Shown: in pieces, positions 1 to 13,137 of the stretch
How positions within the stretch are numbered: position 1 is the first letter of the stretch
Layout of the letters: each line of letters opens with the position of its first letter
DNA from: Opeltia flavorubescens
Taxonomy: Eukaryota; Ascomycota; Lecanoromycetes; Teloschistales; Teloschistaceae
DNA length: 64,000 bases
Reading direction: 5' to 3'
NCBI GenBank assembly: GCA_000442125.1
Contig: KE546976.1
Location: forward strand, 744,001 to 808,000
Notes under the pieces: model-generated
Database searches by the model: none
The model's input: only the letters and a program-made list of their open reading frames with translations
What the model was told of the DNA's origin: nothing
Made by a program: the position numbers and the translations under genes

Positions 1-1586
1 AACTTCCTGGGCCAACGCTACCTTTACTCCGGCAATAGTCTCGGTTCTCTGGAAATATTCGCTTGCACCTAAAATCCGTTAATACATCGGATGTTCGGAT
101 ATTGGCCAGAGCACTTACGGTCGGTACCACGTTTTCCTGATGACAAGCTTTGTTAAATGCAGAAGCAACTCCTCATAGGACAAAGGATCCACTCACGGGC
201 ATTATAGACCAAGTACTTTGTTACTTCGCCTAGCGCACGACCTTCTTTTCGAAAGTAAACTACCACGCCACTGCCCCCGCGTTGAGCTTCCTTGACGGCT
301 TCTTCAACACCGAAAATGAGGTATGGGCGGCAAGTACATATGTCAGAGCCGAATACGTCGCTTCCATTACATTCGTCATGAATGCGAAGGGCTAGCTTCA
401 CATTTGGATCAGACATTTTATTCGGGTCTCCAAAACAATATACGGTCAAACCACCGATCGGTGGCAGGAAAAGCTTCATATCTCCTCGCGTAATGAGCTC
501 TGGGAATGAACCGCCTGTATTCTCAAAGAGCGAGCGTCGAAGTGCCCCTTCGTCTACATTCAGGTCCGTTAGAGGTGTCCAAGACTGCGGCAATGTCTCT
601 TCACCACAGCAAGCGCCTGCCAGTACTTACCTATACCAAAGCGCTCGGCAACACCGGGTAGGTACCATACAGGCTCGACAGCAAATTTAGTTACCGCCAA
701 TTCACCGGTAGCATTCAGACAAATCTTTCCATCGGGAGCGAGACGGCCGGCACGTACGCTTTGCTCTAGTTCGGGAAGCTTCATATGCGCTCGGGTGACT
801 GCGATGGTAGGCCTGACGTGGATATTCTCGCCTTGGATGACCGATTCAAAGAGCCATGGAGACAGGTGCCCGAATGGGTCTAGAGATACGATCTTCTTGG
901 GATTGGACCATTCAGGATATGGCCCTATGGTTACAGCAGGCTCAGCGTTGGTAAAGTCAGGTTTATGATCTAGATCCAAGTCTTTGCTGGCAACGGCCAA
1001 GGCGTGATACACAGAGTAAGAGCCGCCATGGGCTCCGATGGCTAGGTACACATAAAATTAGACATTGGGTTAACATATATATATGCCATGTGAGTCGCAT
1101 ACCATTTCGGCGTCGGATTGTGCTTTGACTACGTGAAACCACCACGGGGCCTCTCTTTGTAGGGTCGGAATGGCCCCAACTCATTCCTATAGGATCAATG
1201 CCAGACTGTCCAGGATAAGTGGTCAGAATGATACGGGAAGAGAGTCCTGGACCGGCTCCGCGCTGGGGAGAAGCCGTCTTTCCATCCGTCAAAACAGCTT
1301 GTTTGCTGTCGGGTGTGGGTGTAGAAGGAGAGGCCGCTGGAAGTATTGCCGGATGCGGTCTCACCGGATCTTCTCCTTGCTTCCCAAATAGGCGGTTGGC
1401 GCTGGAGGCATGCTGATGGCTCTCGGGCAAGGACTGAGATGGAACTCGAGGCTCGAGTATCGCATCCAAACGGCCTTGGATGCTTTGCACGGCGGTTGAT
1501 AGTTTCTGGTAGTCATCACGGACACACTGAAGCGTACTTAATATCTGGCTGAGCAAATCGCCTTGACTTGGCCGTGGTGGCTCCAT
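1..1586 (-). CDS. URC1: URC1-type GTP cyclohydrolase II-like protein (uracil catabolism), C-terminus cut by window edge
   Basis: Member of the GTP cyclohydrolase II family found in the fungal URC route of uracil breakdown, where Urc1 is required together with a uracil phosphoribosyltransferase. Exons read on the minus strand: 1586-1103, 1041-631, 553-197, 136-119 and 68 to beyond base 1; all junctions keep frame. The first ~130 residues are disordered and start with a short helix-forming stretch (LLSQILSTLQCVRDDYQKL). The catalytic half carries the cyclohydrolase zinc signature, seen as HDECNGSDVFGSDICTC (Cys, ten residues, Cys-X-Cys), and then the FRKEGRALGEVTKYLVYNAR segment. The exon 2/3 join at bases 631/553 gives FGIDEGALRR, which restores the family frame. 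An ATG at 1595 is an alternative start three codons upstream. Divergent from ELF1, with about 270 bases between the two start codons. Family assignment is firm; the precise reaction of Urc1 is not settled. Confidence 0.88.
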
Positions 1587-1863
1587 TGTGCACAATTACC
1601 AAAATAACATGTATCCCTGCTAAAACTAGAGAAAACCTTGGGGCTCCTTACATTTACTGCCACTTGCAGGTTGAAAGTCACAATGCTTGGCAGTGTTCAG
1701 TGGTTGGAAGCTGCGCTTAATAAGGTATGCTTTGTTTCAGCCACCCGCTCGTACCGCTCAACCCCACATCTCGGCAAACCTCACCGGCCTGATTTCTGAC
1801 ATCCGCTCAACCTCATTTGGGTGGGATTCTGCAAATCAGCTTCTATATCAAGCTGCTGGAGCA
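1587..1863. promoter_or_regulatory. Divergent promoter of URC1 and ELF1
   Basis: About 277 bases separate the URC1 start (minus strand) and the ELF1 start (plus strand). The stretch is moderately pyrimidine-rich towards ELF1. I see no clear named regulatory motif. The role is inferred only from the head-to-head arrangement. Confidence 0.5.
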
Positions 1864-2481
1864 ATGGTCTGCCAATGAATTGCATTACACATTTACTGGG
1901 CAGTCTAATGATTCTTTTCAGGGAAAGCGAAAGAAGTCGTCGCGTAAGCCTCAAGGGAAGAAGAAGGTACTCATCATTAAGAATTATCAATTCCCCTGTC
2001 CACCTTATTTCTGGCCACTAATGGCCATGTGTAATATGCAGAAGGATCCTCTTCCATCGGCCTTCCCGTGTCTCTTCTGTAACCACGAGAACTCCGTCTC
2101 GGTAAAGATGGATAAAAAGGCTGGTATAGGTGAGCTAGTTTGCAAAGTCTGCGGACAACAATTTCAAACGGGGATTAATTGTAAGCATACCTGCAATTCT
2201 ACAAAGATTTTCCTTCCCCCCTTACAATGTCAGCACTCACAGCAGTATGCACAGATCTTTCGGCGGGAGTCGATGTCTATTCGGATTGGATCGATGCATG
2301 TGACTCTGTGGCTAAGGAGGCCGCTTATACAACCGTCGACGGAGGGGTTTCGGGTCATTATCAAGAACGTAATGGACTAGATCACTCAGAGGAGCAGTTC
2401 GAAACGTCCGGTGCGACACGGATGTCTGCTGGGGGACGTCATGACGACGTGGAAGGGTATGGCGAGGATGATTCTCGATGA
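1864..2481 (+). CDS. ELF1: Transcription elongation factor 1 (Elf1/ELOF1)
   Basis: Small zinc-ribbon protein that binds elongating RNA polymerase II and helps it through nucleosomes and during transcription-coupled repair. Exons: 1864-1866 (ATG only), 1922-1966, 2042-2180 and 2255-2481; 414 bases, 137 aa. The N-terminus is the basic family tail [15 protein letters not shown]. The zinc ribbon has two Cys-X2-Cys pairs (FPCLFCNH and LVCKVCGQ), and the third exon supplies [22 protein letters not shown], which rejoins the family frame only with the acceptor before base 2255. The C-terminus is an acidic, disordered extension. The first intron follows the start codon directly and has a weak donor (GTCTGC), so the start exon is the least certain part. 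It lies between URC1 and UPRT, convergent with the latter. Confidence 0.85.
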
Positions 2482-2674
2482 TTTCATTTTGCACGGATGA
2501 GCCTAGCAACGGAAGACTTTCCGGGTGCTGGCATGCTGTGCAAGCTGTCGACTTCTACGTATCCGCTAGGCGCAAACATCTCGATGAGCGAACTACGTAA
2601 GGGTTTTCGTTTCTGATACTGAGTTTGCATATCTCGGCCATCTGCTCCTCCTTACGCTCTTATGGAATTATCGT

Positions 2675-3604
<930 letters not shown>

Positions 3605-4126
3605 TGCTGCACTGTGTCTGAACGTCGGTCTATGTCAAATTTCGGAGATCAGGTTAGGACGAGCTCGGTTTCTGTTGCAAGTCACACCGGCTCATACTAA
3701 TCTTTTGCAAGAAGTTGCATGAGCGTCGACTTCAGCCAAATCGAAGAATCAATTAACTTTGATAATTTGTAGGGAACAGGTACGGATAATAAAGATTAAA
3801 TTGGTATTGTATATATAAAGCAAGCAAGAATGCAGTTTTGTCTGCAATGAAAATGTACTCCTCGGTTGAGTCTACCCTGTAACAAGCCGTGAGGGGTTGA
3901 GGTAACCGCTCAGTGATCTAGCGGCGGCAAGCCCGACTGTAACCTATCAGATGTCTACAGCGAACATCAATGCACGATCAAAATAGGAATGAATACAACA
4001 ATGTTTGAAAAGCTCTACTTTCCACTTACATCTTCTAGTCCTTCGATAACATGTTGTCGGCCCAGAAGTCCCGCGCATTCATCAAAGCTACACCCCGAAC
4101 TCTGAACCTGCTCTGAGTCTGATACT
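3605..4126. promoter_or_regulatory. Divergent promoter region between UPRT and WAPL
   Basis: A 522-base gap between two divergently transcribed genes. It holds a TA-rich stretch around 3750-3840 with a TATATATAAA-like run near 3811. No gene or repeat seen. Confidence 0.45.
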
Positions 4127-7064
4127 ATGGCGACAACGCATACCATCTTCCGGCGGAAGCCTGCGACGTACGGCAAAACTTCGAGCAAGTCGCTCCGTCA
4201 CCAGTTCGGCTCCTCTGCATTTGACCATGCCACTCCGACCATTGATGTGCTTGCGCCGCAAAGCGGACTAACCGTCCCCAAGACTACAAACAACGACGGC
4301 TTCCTTCCATCTCATGACGTAGGGCGTATATCTCAACAAGCCATCCCTACGATTGAGCTTAAAGAGACCCAAGCCGGCTTTGGCTATTCACCAAGCCGTT
4401 CCGAACGCAATTCAATAGCGAGGACAGTGACAGGTTCTGCAACACGGGAGACCAGATCTTCGGATAATGAGCAGCCTGGCGTGCAATCTACTTTGACGCG
4501 AGCCAGGAAGAGGCGAAAGATCATATCGTCACAAGTGGGCGATAGCGCAAGAAAGAACGTGTCGCGAGCTGTTCGGTTGATTGAGAACGCTGAACCCATG
4601 TCACCAACCACGGTTTCGCATACTCGTGCTTACCCGACTGACATTCTGCCTCTCCGTTCGAGTTCAAGCCAGGACTTGACAGATGATCAATACGCGACCT
4701 CCGCTGGTGCTTCTGTGGCTAATGAACAACGCATTCGCCAGCCTTTAGCTTTACAAGCAAGGCCTGCTTCTACTTCTCACATTACCCGAGTGCCTTACGA
4801 AAAAGTGACGCTCGCTTCATCAATGCCTGTATCCCAAGTATCGACGACTAATACTGTGTTGCCGCCTTCATCAGAGGCTGGCGAAGAGCAGTCTCCTAGC
4901 AGCGGACGTGAAGACGCGACTGTAACAACGCTTCGAGATCCTGAACAAGGGGAATGTCCATCCTCGGGCACGGCCCCTACCTCACCACATCCTAAAAATT
5001 CTATGGAAAGCGTCACCCCTCGCCAGAGAGAGCTCTGGGATATGTTACTGCCCGAGTCTAGTCAGAGTCCCATACAATATCCTACCCAGTACACTAAGCC
5101 AAAAACGGAACGCAAGTCTTTCCCAGATCACTTCCGCTCGATTTTTGACTCTGCGGGGGTGTTGGCCACAGGTACACAACCATGGAAAAGGTCGAGTCGT
5201 CCTGGGAGAATCATCGATAGACTTCAACCATTTGAGCGAGAGCTGCAAGGATCCGCCGAACGTTCGTCAGGTAGCGGAGTGCTTTCAGACGCTACGTTGG
5301 AAAACAGTCCTGTACCACTAAAGGACAAACAGTCAGACGTTCTGCTTTCAGATGATATGTTTTCGTCAATAGCCGGACAGCATCAATTATTGCCTGGTAA
5401 GGGACTCAGAATCACCTATTCAACCCAGCGATCCCATCTGGCAAACGAGTGCTCAGACGACAGTGCTTCGTTGGATTTGTTGCCGCCTGTAGATGGTACT
5501 GCGCAGGCTGTCGCATCCGCTGGGAAGAAACCACGAAAGAAAGCGCAAATGGGTGACACTGCATCACTTGAAGGATCAAGGACTGAAATTGACTGCCCTC
5601 AGAATAACTCAATGAGGACTATACACGAGTTACGTGAGTCCGGCGAGAATGTTCGGCAGCTAAATGACTTGGAAACCTTATTTGATGATATGGACGCATC
5701 AGGCCCAGTTCCGATGAGCTTGAGACGTTCGAAATTGTTCGAGTTGATACGTAGACTGCAAGAACCCACATATTGCCGTCTGTTACTCGATCAAGGATAT
5801 GATCGTCGTCTTCTTGCTATGTCTACGTTAAGGGGTGGCGATGCAATGACAGAAATCCTCTACGCAACAGCAATGCTCTACCTTGTCGCAGCACCATCCA
5901 CTTTGCGAGCTACTTTCACAACGAACGACGCTTGTATAGCGGATATGTTTGCTATGCGATTGACGGACGACCAGGATCTTAAAGTCATCGCTCAAGATCG
6001 GCGGTCTAACATATCCAAGAGCGGTCAATCCGACTGGAAGGACTGTATAGATCTCATTCTAAGTTCAAACATATGGCGTGGCGGAGGCCCTACCACATTT
6101 TCGGGCCGCATAATTGGACTACAAGGCCTAGATTACCTGGTTCGAAGAAGTCGCGAAACTGGCTGTAAGACTCAGATCATATCGCCCATAATCATCGAAC
6201 GGGTGATAGAAGTATTGCCTCCTAGTGACGAGGCATCTCCCTTACACCCAAGCGCCGATCATATTTTCGGAACGCAACTAGCAGTATCGATCTTGGAGTC
6301 ATGTACAATCAGTGGAATCAAATTTGATGATGACGACCTGTGGAGCGTGGTCACACTCACGCCTATACTTTCTGTTCTCCCTTGGCTCAATTGCAGAGCC
6401 TTGCCATCGAGTGAGGGATTGCGAAGGCTTACATTGCGCCTCTACTTGAACCTGACAAACAACAACCCCCGGCTATGTCAAGAGTTTGCCGGTCTAAAAG
6501 TTATACAATCAATAGTGCACGTCATCGAATCTCATTTCCGGGTCCTGTCTGATCCTGAGCAACGAGTCAGTAGCTTGGCTATCTTGGACACACTGATCCT
6601 TGCCTTGGGAACGCTGATTAACCTCGTAGAATGGTCCTTGGCCGTTCGTCACACAATCGTAAGCAATGCAGACACAGGCGAATCTTTCTTGGCAATCCTA
6701 GTAGGGCTCTTCCTTACTCGGCGAAAAGCAGCTGCTGAGGTAAAGTACAAATCATAGCCCGCGGCTCAGACTAAGCTCACTTTTACAGGTCTACTCGGAA
6801 GAAGAAACCAGTTCGAATGTTGCGTTTGGCTATCTGTCCGTCCTCCTAGCGTATCTTTGTATTGACGCGAAAGCGAGGGCGGTATTCATGGTTCGATCCG
6901 GGGGCGAACCACTGCAGCAACTTCTCGACGCTGTGGAGGAATTTTTACAATACCATCGACAAATCGACGAGGTGCTGGAATCAGAAGAAGGGGAGACAGA
7001 TTTGAACGCCAGTTTCATAGGCCGACTCGAAGTTGTTGTGGCCCAGCTCAGGGATATTGGATGA
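4127..7064 (+). CDS. wpl1: WAPL domain protein (cohesin release factor)
   Basis: Wings-apart-like protein, which with Pds5 opens the cohesin ring and releases it from chromatin. Exons 4127-6739 and 6789-7064; 962 aa. The N-terminal ~500 residues are low-complexity and Ser/Thr/Pro-rich, as in fungal homologues. The C-terminal helical WAPL domain starts near residue 510 (NDLETLFDDMDASGPVPMSL, then RRSKLFELIRRLQEPTYCRLL) and runs to the end (YLSVLLAYLCIDAKARAVF in exon 2). The N-terminus begins MATTHTIFRRKPATYGK, the start typical of ascomycete members. The single intron (6740-6788) has GTAAAG...ACAG borders. Nuclear location is inferred from the family. Divergent from UPRT; Rheb follows on the same strand. 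Confidence 0.85.
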
Positions 7065-7520
7065 GGCTTGCATGTTTACTCTAAGCGTGTAAAATTCATG
7101 TCTATATCTGAAATAAGGTATAGAAGTACACGATCCCGTCTATAGCTATATCTTATATCATACGTTTAATGACAGCAAAATGTACACTCAAAAGGCCTAA
7201 GGTGGAATGTCGTGACCTCGCAAAACCCCCTTGCTCCTGCCACAGGCCGATAATTTCATGATACTTCAGCCACTGGATATCATCCAGAACAAACCCCGAA
7301 GGCTGTGATAGTGGTAAATTATTGACCACATCGAAGTGTACCATCGCCGGAGGGGCCTCGTGGATTCATCGCAAGTGCAGCAAAGACCGCGTCGCTTCTC
7401 TGACCACAACCTCATTCCCGACAGCAAAGCAACCATTACGTAACTTGAGCAAGCCACTCTCAACCTTCTTCTCGGCATAGGTTCAGGACCAGCCGTGTAT
7501 TCACGAAGATATCGACTACG
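7065..7520. other. Intergenic region, WAPL 3' side and Rheb promoter
   Basis: A 456-base gap between two plus-strand genes. Short ORFs on both strands show no recognisable family. Nothing further seen. Confidence 0.4.
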
Positions 7521-8310
7521 ATGCCTGCACCTCCGAAGCAACGGAAAATCGCCATAGTCGGAAGTCGTTCGGTTGGTGAGTGCTCATGCCGCGGATCAGC
7601 GACGTCTTAGCCATGGCGCCCTTAATGTAATGCGCGCAGGGAAATCGTCACTCACGGTACAATTCGTGGATGGCCACTTCGTCGATAGTTACTATCCCAC
7701 AATCGAGAACAGCTTCAGTCGTATCATCAAAACCGGTGGCCAGGAATTTGCGACCGAGATTGTCGATACAGCTGGTCAGGTAAGTCAGAGGAGAGGTCCT
7801 ACCTAATGCGGCTCTCTGCAGCGATCGGCCGGTTTGGGCTGACACAGAAGGGCCCACGCTGGGCGTCGGTCTAGGATGAGTACAGCATCCTGAACTCAAA
7901 GCATTTCATTGGCATTCACGGCTACATGCTCGTCTACTCAGTCGCTTCAAGACAATCCTTCGAGATGGTCCGTGTGTTGCATGAGAAGATTCTGAACCAC
8001 CTGGTAACGTCTTCTTCGTCTTCTGTACTGAAACGTCATTCTTGGGAGCATCTACTGAAAGGCCTCATAGGGTTCTGACTGGGTTCCAATGATGATTGTC
8101 GGGAATAAGACTGATCTCAAGCCTGAGCAGAGGCAGGTCCCTACAGAACAAGGACGGCACATGGCCGAAGATTTCAAATGCGGCTTCACCGAAGCCAGTG
8201 CCAGGCTCAATATTAATGTTTCCGACGCTTTTGAGCAGATGATCGCCGAGATTGAGAAAGCACAAAACCCCAGTGAGCCCACCGGAGGGAATAAGTGTCA
8301 TATGATGTGA
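7521..8310 (+). CDS. rhb1: Rheb-family small GTPase
   Basis: Ras-like GTPase that in fungi acts upstream of TOR and in basic amino-acid uptake. Exons 7521-7575, 7640-7779, 7875-8003 and 8071-8310; 187 aa. Nucleotide-binding motifs are complete: P-loop GSRSVGKSS (first intron inside it, after the second Gly codon's first base), switch I YPTIENSFSR, G3 DTAGQDEYSI (rebuilt across intron 2), G4 NKTDL and G5 EASA. Rheb-type features are the Arg in the P-loop instead of the Ras Gly, and the effector loop SYYPTIENSF. The C-terminus ends CHMM, a CaaX box predicted to be farnesylated, which would tether the protein to endomembranes. Located 456 bases downstream of WAPL. Confidence 0.95.
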
Positions 8311-8620
8311 TTGGCTACATGTACCCTAATAAGTAACTCCTGCATGGCCTCCTTCCTTCTTTACATCGCGATAGGGTTCAGGTTCCTATATTTGGTTGGC
8401 GCTGGAGGAATAGAAAGAACTGGACTGCAAGTAATATCGAATTACATATAAGCTAGCTGTGACTACCCTGGTCTGGGCACAATTCCATATTACATAAGCA
8501 TGCTATGGCGCTAGAGGAACAGGGGTACACATGGAACGGTCATTCCGCACTTGGCAATTTGCTGTAAAGGCATACCAGAAAGTCAAGGCTTATCATCGAT
8601 ACTAATTGCTATCATTCATC
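8311..8620. other. Intergenic region, Rheb 3' side and SerRS promoter
   Basis: A 310-base gap between plus-strand genes. No gene, repeat or clear motif seen. Confidence 0.4.
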
Positions 8621-10391
8621 ATGCTTGATGTTATCGATTTTATCAAGGAGCGTGGTGGTGACCCTGATTTAATTCGGGAGAGTCAGAGGCGGCGCTGCGC
8701 TCCTGAGGAAGCCGTCGATAAAGTGATCGCTCTTTATGAGGATCACCGGAGAAGTGTGTCTCCCAGAAGCCGAAATTTTAGGTCGGAGCAGTGGCTGTAT
8801 TGACTTAATGCTAGCGAAATATGAAGCTCAGCAGGTTGGATCGAAGATCAACGGAATTCAAAAAGAGATAGGGATAAAGAAAAAGGTCTGCTAGGAATGA
8901 CGAGGGGAAACCCGGAATGGTTTCGCTTACATTGAGCATTTTATCAGGCCAAAGAAGATGCCAGCGAACTGGTTAACGAGAAAGTTGACTTGGAGGAGCG
9001 GAAGAAAGAAATTGAAAAATCAGTCTCCGAGAAGGAGGCGGCGTTGCAGCGTCAGATTAAGACCATCGGCAACTATGTCCATGAATCGGTACCAATTAGC
9101 GACAATGAAGTGCGTGGAAATCATTGAGAAATACCAGCAATGCGCTAAGTATTGGATCTCCAGGATAACAACGTTTGTATACGAAAGTGGGCACCTGACG
9201 GCGGCCTGCGGTTAACAAAGCAAGACTGCCTTTCACACCACGAAGTATTGACCCGCCTTGATGGATACGATCCGGAACGAGGTGTGAAGATTGTTGGACA
9301 TCGCGGCTATTGCTTGACCGGCTACGGTTTATTCCTCAACCTTGCCTTGGTCAACTACGGCTTGGAATTTCTGTGGCGACGAGGCTACAAACCCAATCAG
9401 CCGCCACATTTTATGCTTCGGGAATACATGGCAAAAACTGCGCAGCTAGAGCAATTCGACGAAGAGCTTTACAAAGTTACGGATGACGGTGAGAAGCAGA
9501 CAGACAAATATCTAATTGCAACCTCAGAGCAGCCCTTATCTGCTTTGCATGATGGTGAATGGCTTCAAGCCAAGGACCTCCCGATCAGGTATGCTGCGAT
9601 TTTAGTTTCTTATGGCAAACGCTAGAGCTTTACAGGTACGCAGGCTATAGTACCTGCTATCGTAAAGAAGCTGGCGCTCATGGGAAGGACGCTTGGGGTA
9701 TCTTCCGAGTGCATCAATTTGAAAAAGTGCGTTTTTGTCGAACCATATCTTTGGCTGGCTTTACGACTAAACCTACCCTTCAAGATTGAACAGTTCCTCA
9801 TAACGAAGCCTGAAGAATCCTGGAAAGCCTTTGATGATATGATATCACTTTCCGAAGAATTTTATCAGTCGCTTGACCTTCCATATCAGGTTGTCTCCAT
9901 TGTCTCCGGAGCTCTGAACAACGCCGCGGCCAAAAAGTACGACCTCGAAGCCTGGTTTCCCTATCAGGGCGAGTATAAGGAATTAGTCTCATGCTCGAAC
10001 TGCACGGATTACCAATCTCGGGAGCTCGATATCCGCTACGGCACCAAGACAGCAATTGAGGCTAAGAAGAAGTATGTCCATGCATTGAATGCTACTTTGT
10101 GCGCAACCGAGCGGGCACTCTGCTGTGTGTTGGAAAATTACCAGACCGATTCCGTAAGTGCGAGAAAGGCAATAGGCTTGCCTTATGACACTGACAGAGA
10201 TATATCAGGGAATCGAGGTACCGGTGGTACTACGTAAATACATTCCAGGAGCCCCAGAGATTATCAAGTACACCAAAGAGTTACCTAAGGATACGACCTC
10301 GCATAAGGTGAAAGGCAAGGCTGCGGGCCCTAAGCCGAAGTTGCCTTCTATGGAAAAGACCGCTGATCAGTTTGGAGAAATGCAAGTATGA
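8621..10391 (+). CDS. SES1: Seryl-tRNA synthetase, cytosolic
   Basis: Class II aminoacyl-tRNA synthetase that charges tRNA-Ser. Exons 8621-8753, 8827-8885, 8948-9109, 9164-9588, 9636-9726, 9785-10153 and 10209-10391; 473 aa, the usual eukaryotic cytosolic length. The N-terminal tRNA-binding coiled coil starts [20 protein letters not shown] and continues through [11 protein letters not shown]. The catalytic core contains [18 protein letters not shown], motif 2 around [20 protein letters not shown], and motif 3 [20 protein letters not shown]. The C-terminal tail is Lys-rich ([12 protein letters not shown]) and no mitochondrial presequence is seen, so a cytosolic enzyme is most likely. The ATG at 8621 gives the family N-terminus; an in-frame TTG at 8606 is not a start. 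The exon 1/2 join ([12 protein letters not shown]) depends on a weak donor, GTGTGT. Confidence 0.95.
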
Positions 10392-11314
10392 TAGGTCAAG
10401 AGTTCTTGAACAGCATCGGGCTTTGGAGCGAATGCGGCACTAGAGTTTGGTTAGATCGCGACATTCAGCAATGATCGGGGATGGGGGCAGAGCTCGAGCT
10501 GGCTGGCTCGATTGATTTACTCTGTCTAGCCGATGCTTTTGATTCGTGATGGGTATTGCGGACATGTCGTATGCAAAGAGAGCTAACCATAAAGGGAGCC
10601 AGAAAACAGTGCTGCTCATAGTTCGTTCCTGGCCAAGTATCAACCCAAAAGTAGATCGTGTGCTATTAGCGCGAGGCGCAGAAGAGACGAAATAGAGAGT
10701 CTATGAGCACGGACGTCTCGGGATTGTAATCTCGACATTGTAGATTGTCATAAGCTTGACGCGCGAGCAGTAGAGCTGTAAATCGGCGTGTATAAAAAAG
10801 TGGATGGTAATTAACGAATACAAAATTGTCTACTTACTATTCATCAGCGAGTAATATGAATGCCAATGTTCTTGGGTGGCATCCGTCCGCACCAGCACTG
10901 CCACCAACCACAGGAAGTGAAGAAAATTGCGTCTGGTCAATTCCAATGAACGCGATGCAATACTGACAACATTTGAAGTCATTTAGGGACGAATGAGAGA
11001 TCTCGTGGCCGAGAACGGTTTCAAATTGATACCTGATAGGAATCTCATCATCAGTCAGTGGCAAACAATATGTATGACCACCTGCTCCAAGCTTATTAAT
11101 TTGGCATGGCTTGACACGCTACTTTTCTATCAATCATATCTTGGAATTAGATCTTCGATCTTGGATCCTGAATATTGGATGTACGGCTCCTTTTCTAATC
11201 CACCACATCACTTACCGTATTTGTCCATGGTGACGATAGGCCTTCTCCGACGAGTTGGGAACGAGGGGTCCATTTCATTTGCATATCTTCAAACTTGAAT
11301 TTGAACGTGCATTT
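10392..11314. other. Long intergenic region upstream of the ZUP1-like gene
   Basis: A 923-base gap between two plus-strand genes. It has several short ORFs, none with a recognisable family or a plausible splicing partner. One minus-strand ORF (10837-11064) happens to contain HEISH but has no other protease feature. I see no RNA gene here. Confidence 0.4.
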
Positions 11315-13137
11315 ATGATGGATGCGCTATTCTGTCCCTTCTGTCCCTTCTCTGATCCGAGTCCCTATTTCCTTTCGCAGCACGTTGAGTCCATTCATCC
11401 AGAAGCTGACGAGCCTCCCTTTGTGGCTCGTCACTTCCTGGAAAAAGACAATGTCGAAAAGGAAGGTCGCCGGGAAACTGCCACTGCTCAGGATGCGCCT
11501 TCTCAAGACTACATCGAATGCGAATGTGGCGAAGCTGTGTTTCTCACTGAATTTGATGATCACGTTCAGCTGCACACTGCCGAATCTGCCGACATGGCTG
11601 TGGGTTCGAATCAGATGCCTGAAGGATTGACGCTGTCTCCTCCTGAGCAGCAGTTAACTTGGCCTGCTACAGCACTTCCTTTACATCCTTTGGACCTAAA
11701 TACCTTACCAGCCGCCCACAAAGCTAGAAAGCCCCCTAATCACGGCCACGAGGCAAAATCCCCAAAGCTCAAGCATGTTTCCCGAAGCAACATCAGCAAA
11801 GAACACCCAACCGTGAAGGGGTGGATCGACCTCTTATCAAGTTCAACCGCTTCTAGTGCACGCACCAAAAATCATAACGCAAATCAAAAAGATGTTAGGC
11901 GACTAGGTGTGAGTTGCAATAATATCTCTAGGCTAAACGTAGTCTGATTTTCTAAACAGAAAGCGGAGCTCGGTCCTTATGCCCACGAAGAGCAAATGCC
12001 GGCATGGCTGTACAGACAACTGGAACGAGGTGCTAAAGTTTCAACAGTCAACCAGATCGGTCCCAGTGGTAGCCTAGTACGTCTGGAAGTTGTCGCCAAC
12101 GAAACTCGAGGCATTCTACCGGTTCTTGCACAGTTATGCGAGCAAGATCCCACGCTGTCGAAGGTGTTCCTCTGCCATCCAGGCGTTCAGCACGTATTCA
12201 AGATGCCTAAGGAGGGCGGGTTCTGCGGATACCGAAATATTCAAATGATGGTTCGTTAATCCTACTTTATTCCCCAAATCTAGCAGATCCTCACCACCGG
12301 TGCTCCAAGCTCTCCTTCATCCAAGCCACCAAGTCGCAAGGTCACGAATACTTCCCTTCTAGAGTACCATCAATTCTCGATCTCCAGGAGCTCATCGAAA
12401 GCGCTTGGGACCGGGGTATCAATACAGCAGGCAAGATCGAAACGGGGGGGATCCGAGGAACTCGGAAATATATTGGCACGCCAGAGGTGAGCAAACGTGA
12501 GAGTCCAAATTCAGACTAATTGAAGAATGTTAGGCGCAGACTTTATTACTTAGTCTTGGCATTAAGTATGGCTCGCTCTCTACCTTCATACCGACTTCGC
12601 GCTTACATTAGGAACAGCTGCGAAGCCAGTGCTTTCAATGATCGCAATAACCCTCCTGCGTTCAGAAAGGTCTACCAGGATGCGGAAAACTATTTCGTAG
12701 ATCGTACGCCCTTTTCAACCGAGAAGGTGTCCCGAACTTCAATACCTCCAATATACTTCCAGCATCAAGGTACTTCTGTCTTCCTTCGACTCATCCAAGC
12801 CAGGAAAATATAGAACATTGACACTAATTAGGCCATTCACTCACCATTGTCGGACTGGAGATAAGGAAAAGCGGGAGCCGCAACCTCCTTGTCTTCGATC
12901 CATCCTTTAAACCTTCTCCCGGAATACAGCGATTGATAGGGTCAAAATTTCGAGCTGTTACGCCAGAAAAATTGCTTAAGGCCTACCGGCGAGGCGATAG
13001 CTATCTCAGCAAGCATTCAAGCTTTGAAATCTTGAAGTAGGTTTTGATACTGTCCACAAATTCTACTTCAGCTGACCGTCGAACACGACAGATTAACAGA
13101 TAGCATACCCTCAGAGGCCGTGTGGGATGAACTTTGA
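11315..13137 (+). CDS. Zinc-finger cysteine peptidase of the C78 family (ZUP1/ZUFSP/Mug105-like)
   Basis: Peptidase family C78, whose ZUP1 branch cleaves Lys63-linked ubiquitin chains and whose UFSP branch cleaves UFM1. Exons 11315-11908, 11960-12250, 12310-12486, 12534-12565, 12618-12769, 12832-13036 and 13092-13137; 498 aa, all phases consistent. The N-terminus has a C2H2 finger (CPFCPFSDPSPYFLSQHVES then IH) and a second finger-like CECGEAVF...HVQLH. A disordered middle (~100-195) follows. The catalytic Cys lies in GGFCGYRNIQMM. The later exons supply GIRGTRKYIGTPE, the catalytic His in GHSLTIVGLE (made by joining exons 5 and 6) and the Asp in LLVFDPSFKP. The two N-terminal fingers and the family's S. 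pombe member Mug105 point to a deubiquitinase. Start is either Met at 11315 or 11318. Confidence 0.85.

Noticed and set aside
10837-11064. Minus-strand ORF containing HEISH, a metalloprotease-like HExxH word.
   Set aside because: No third zinc ligand, no family-like context, short, no plausible splicing partner; chance match.
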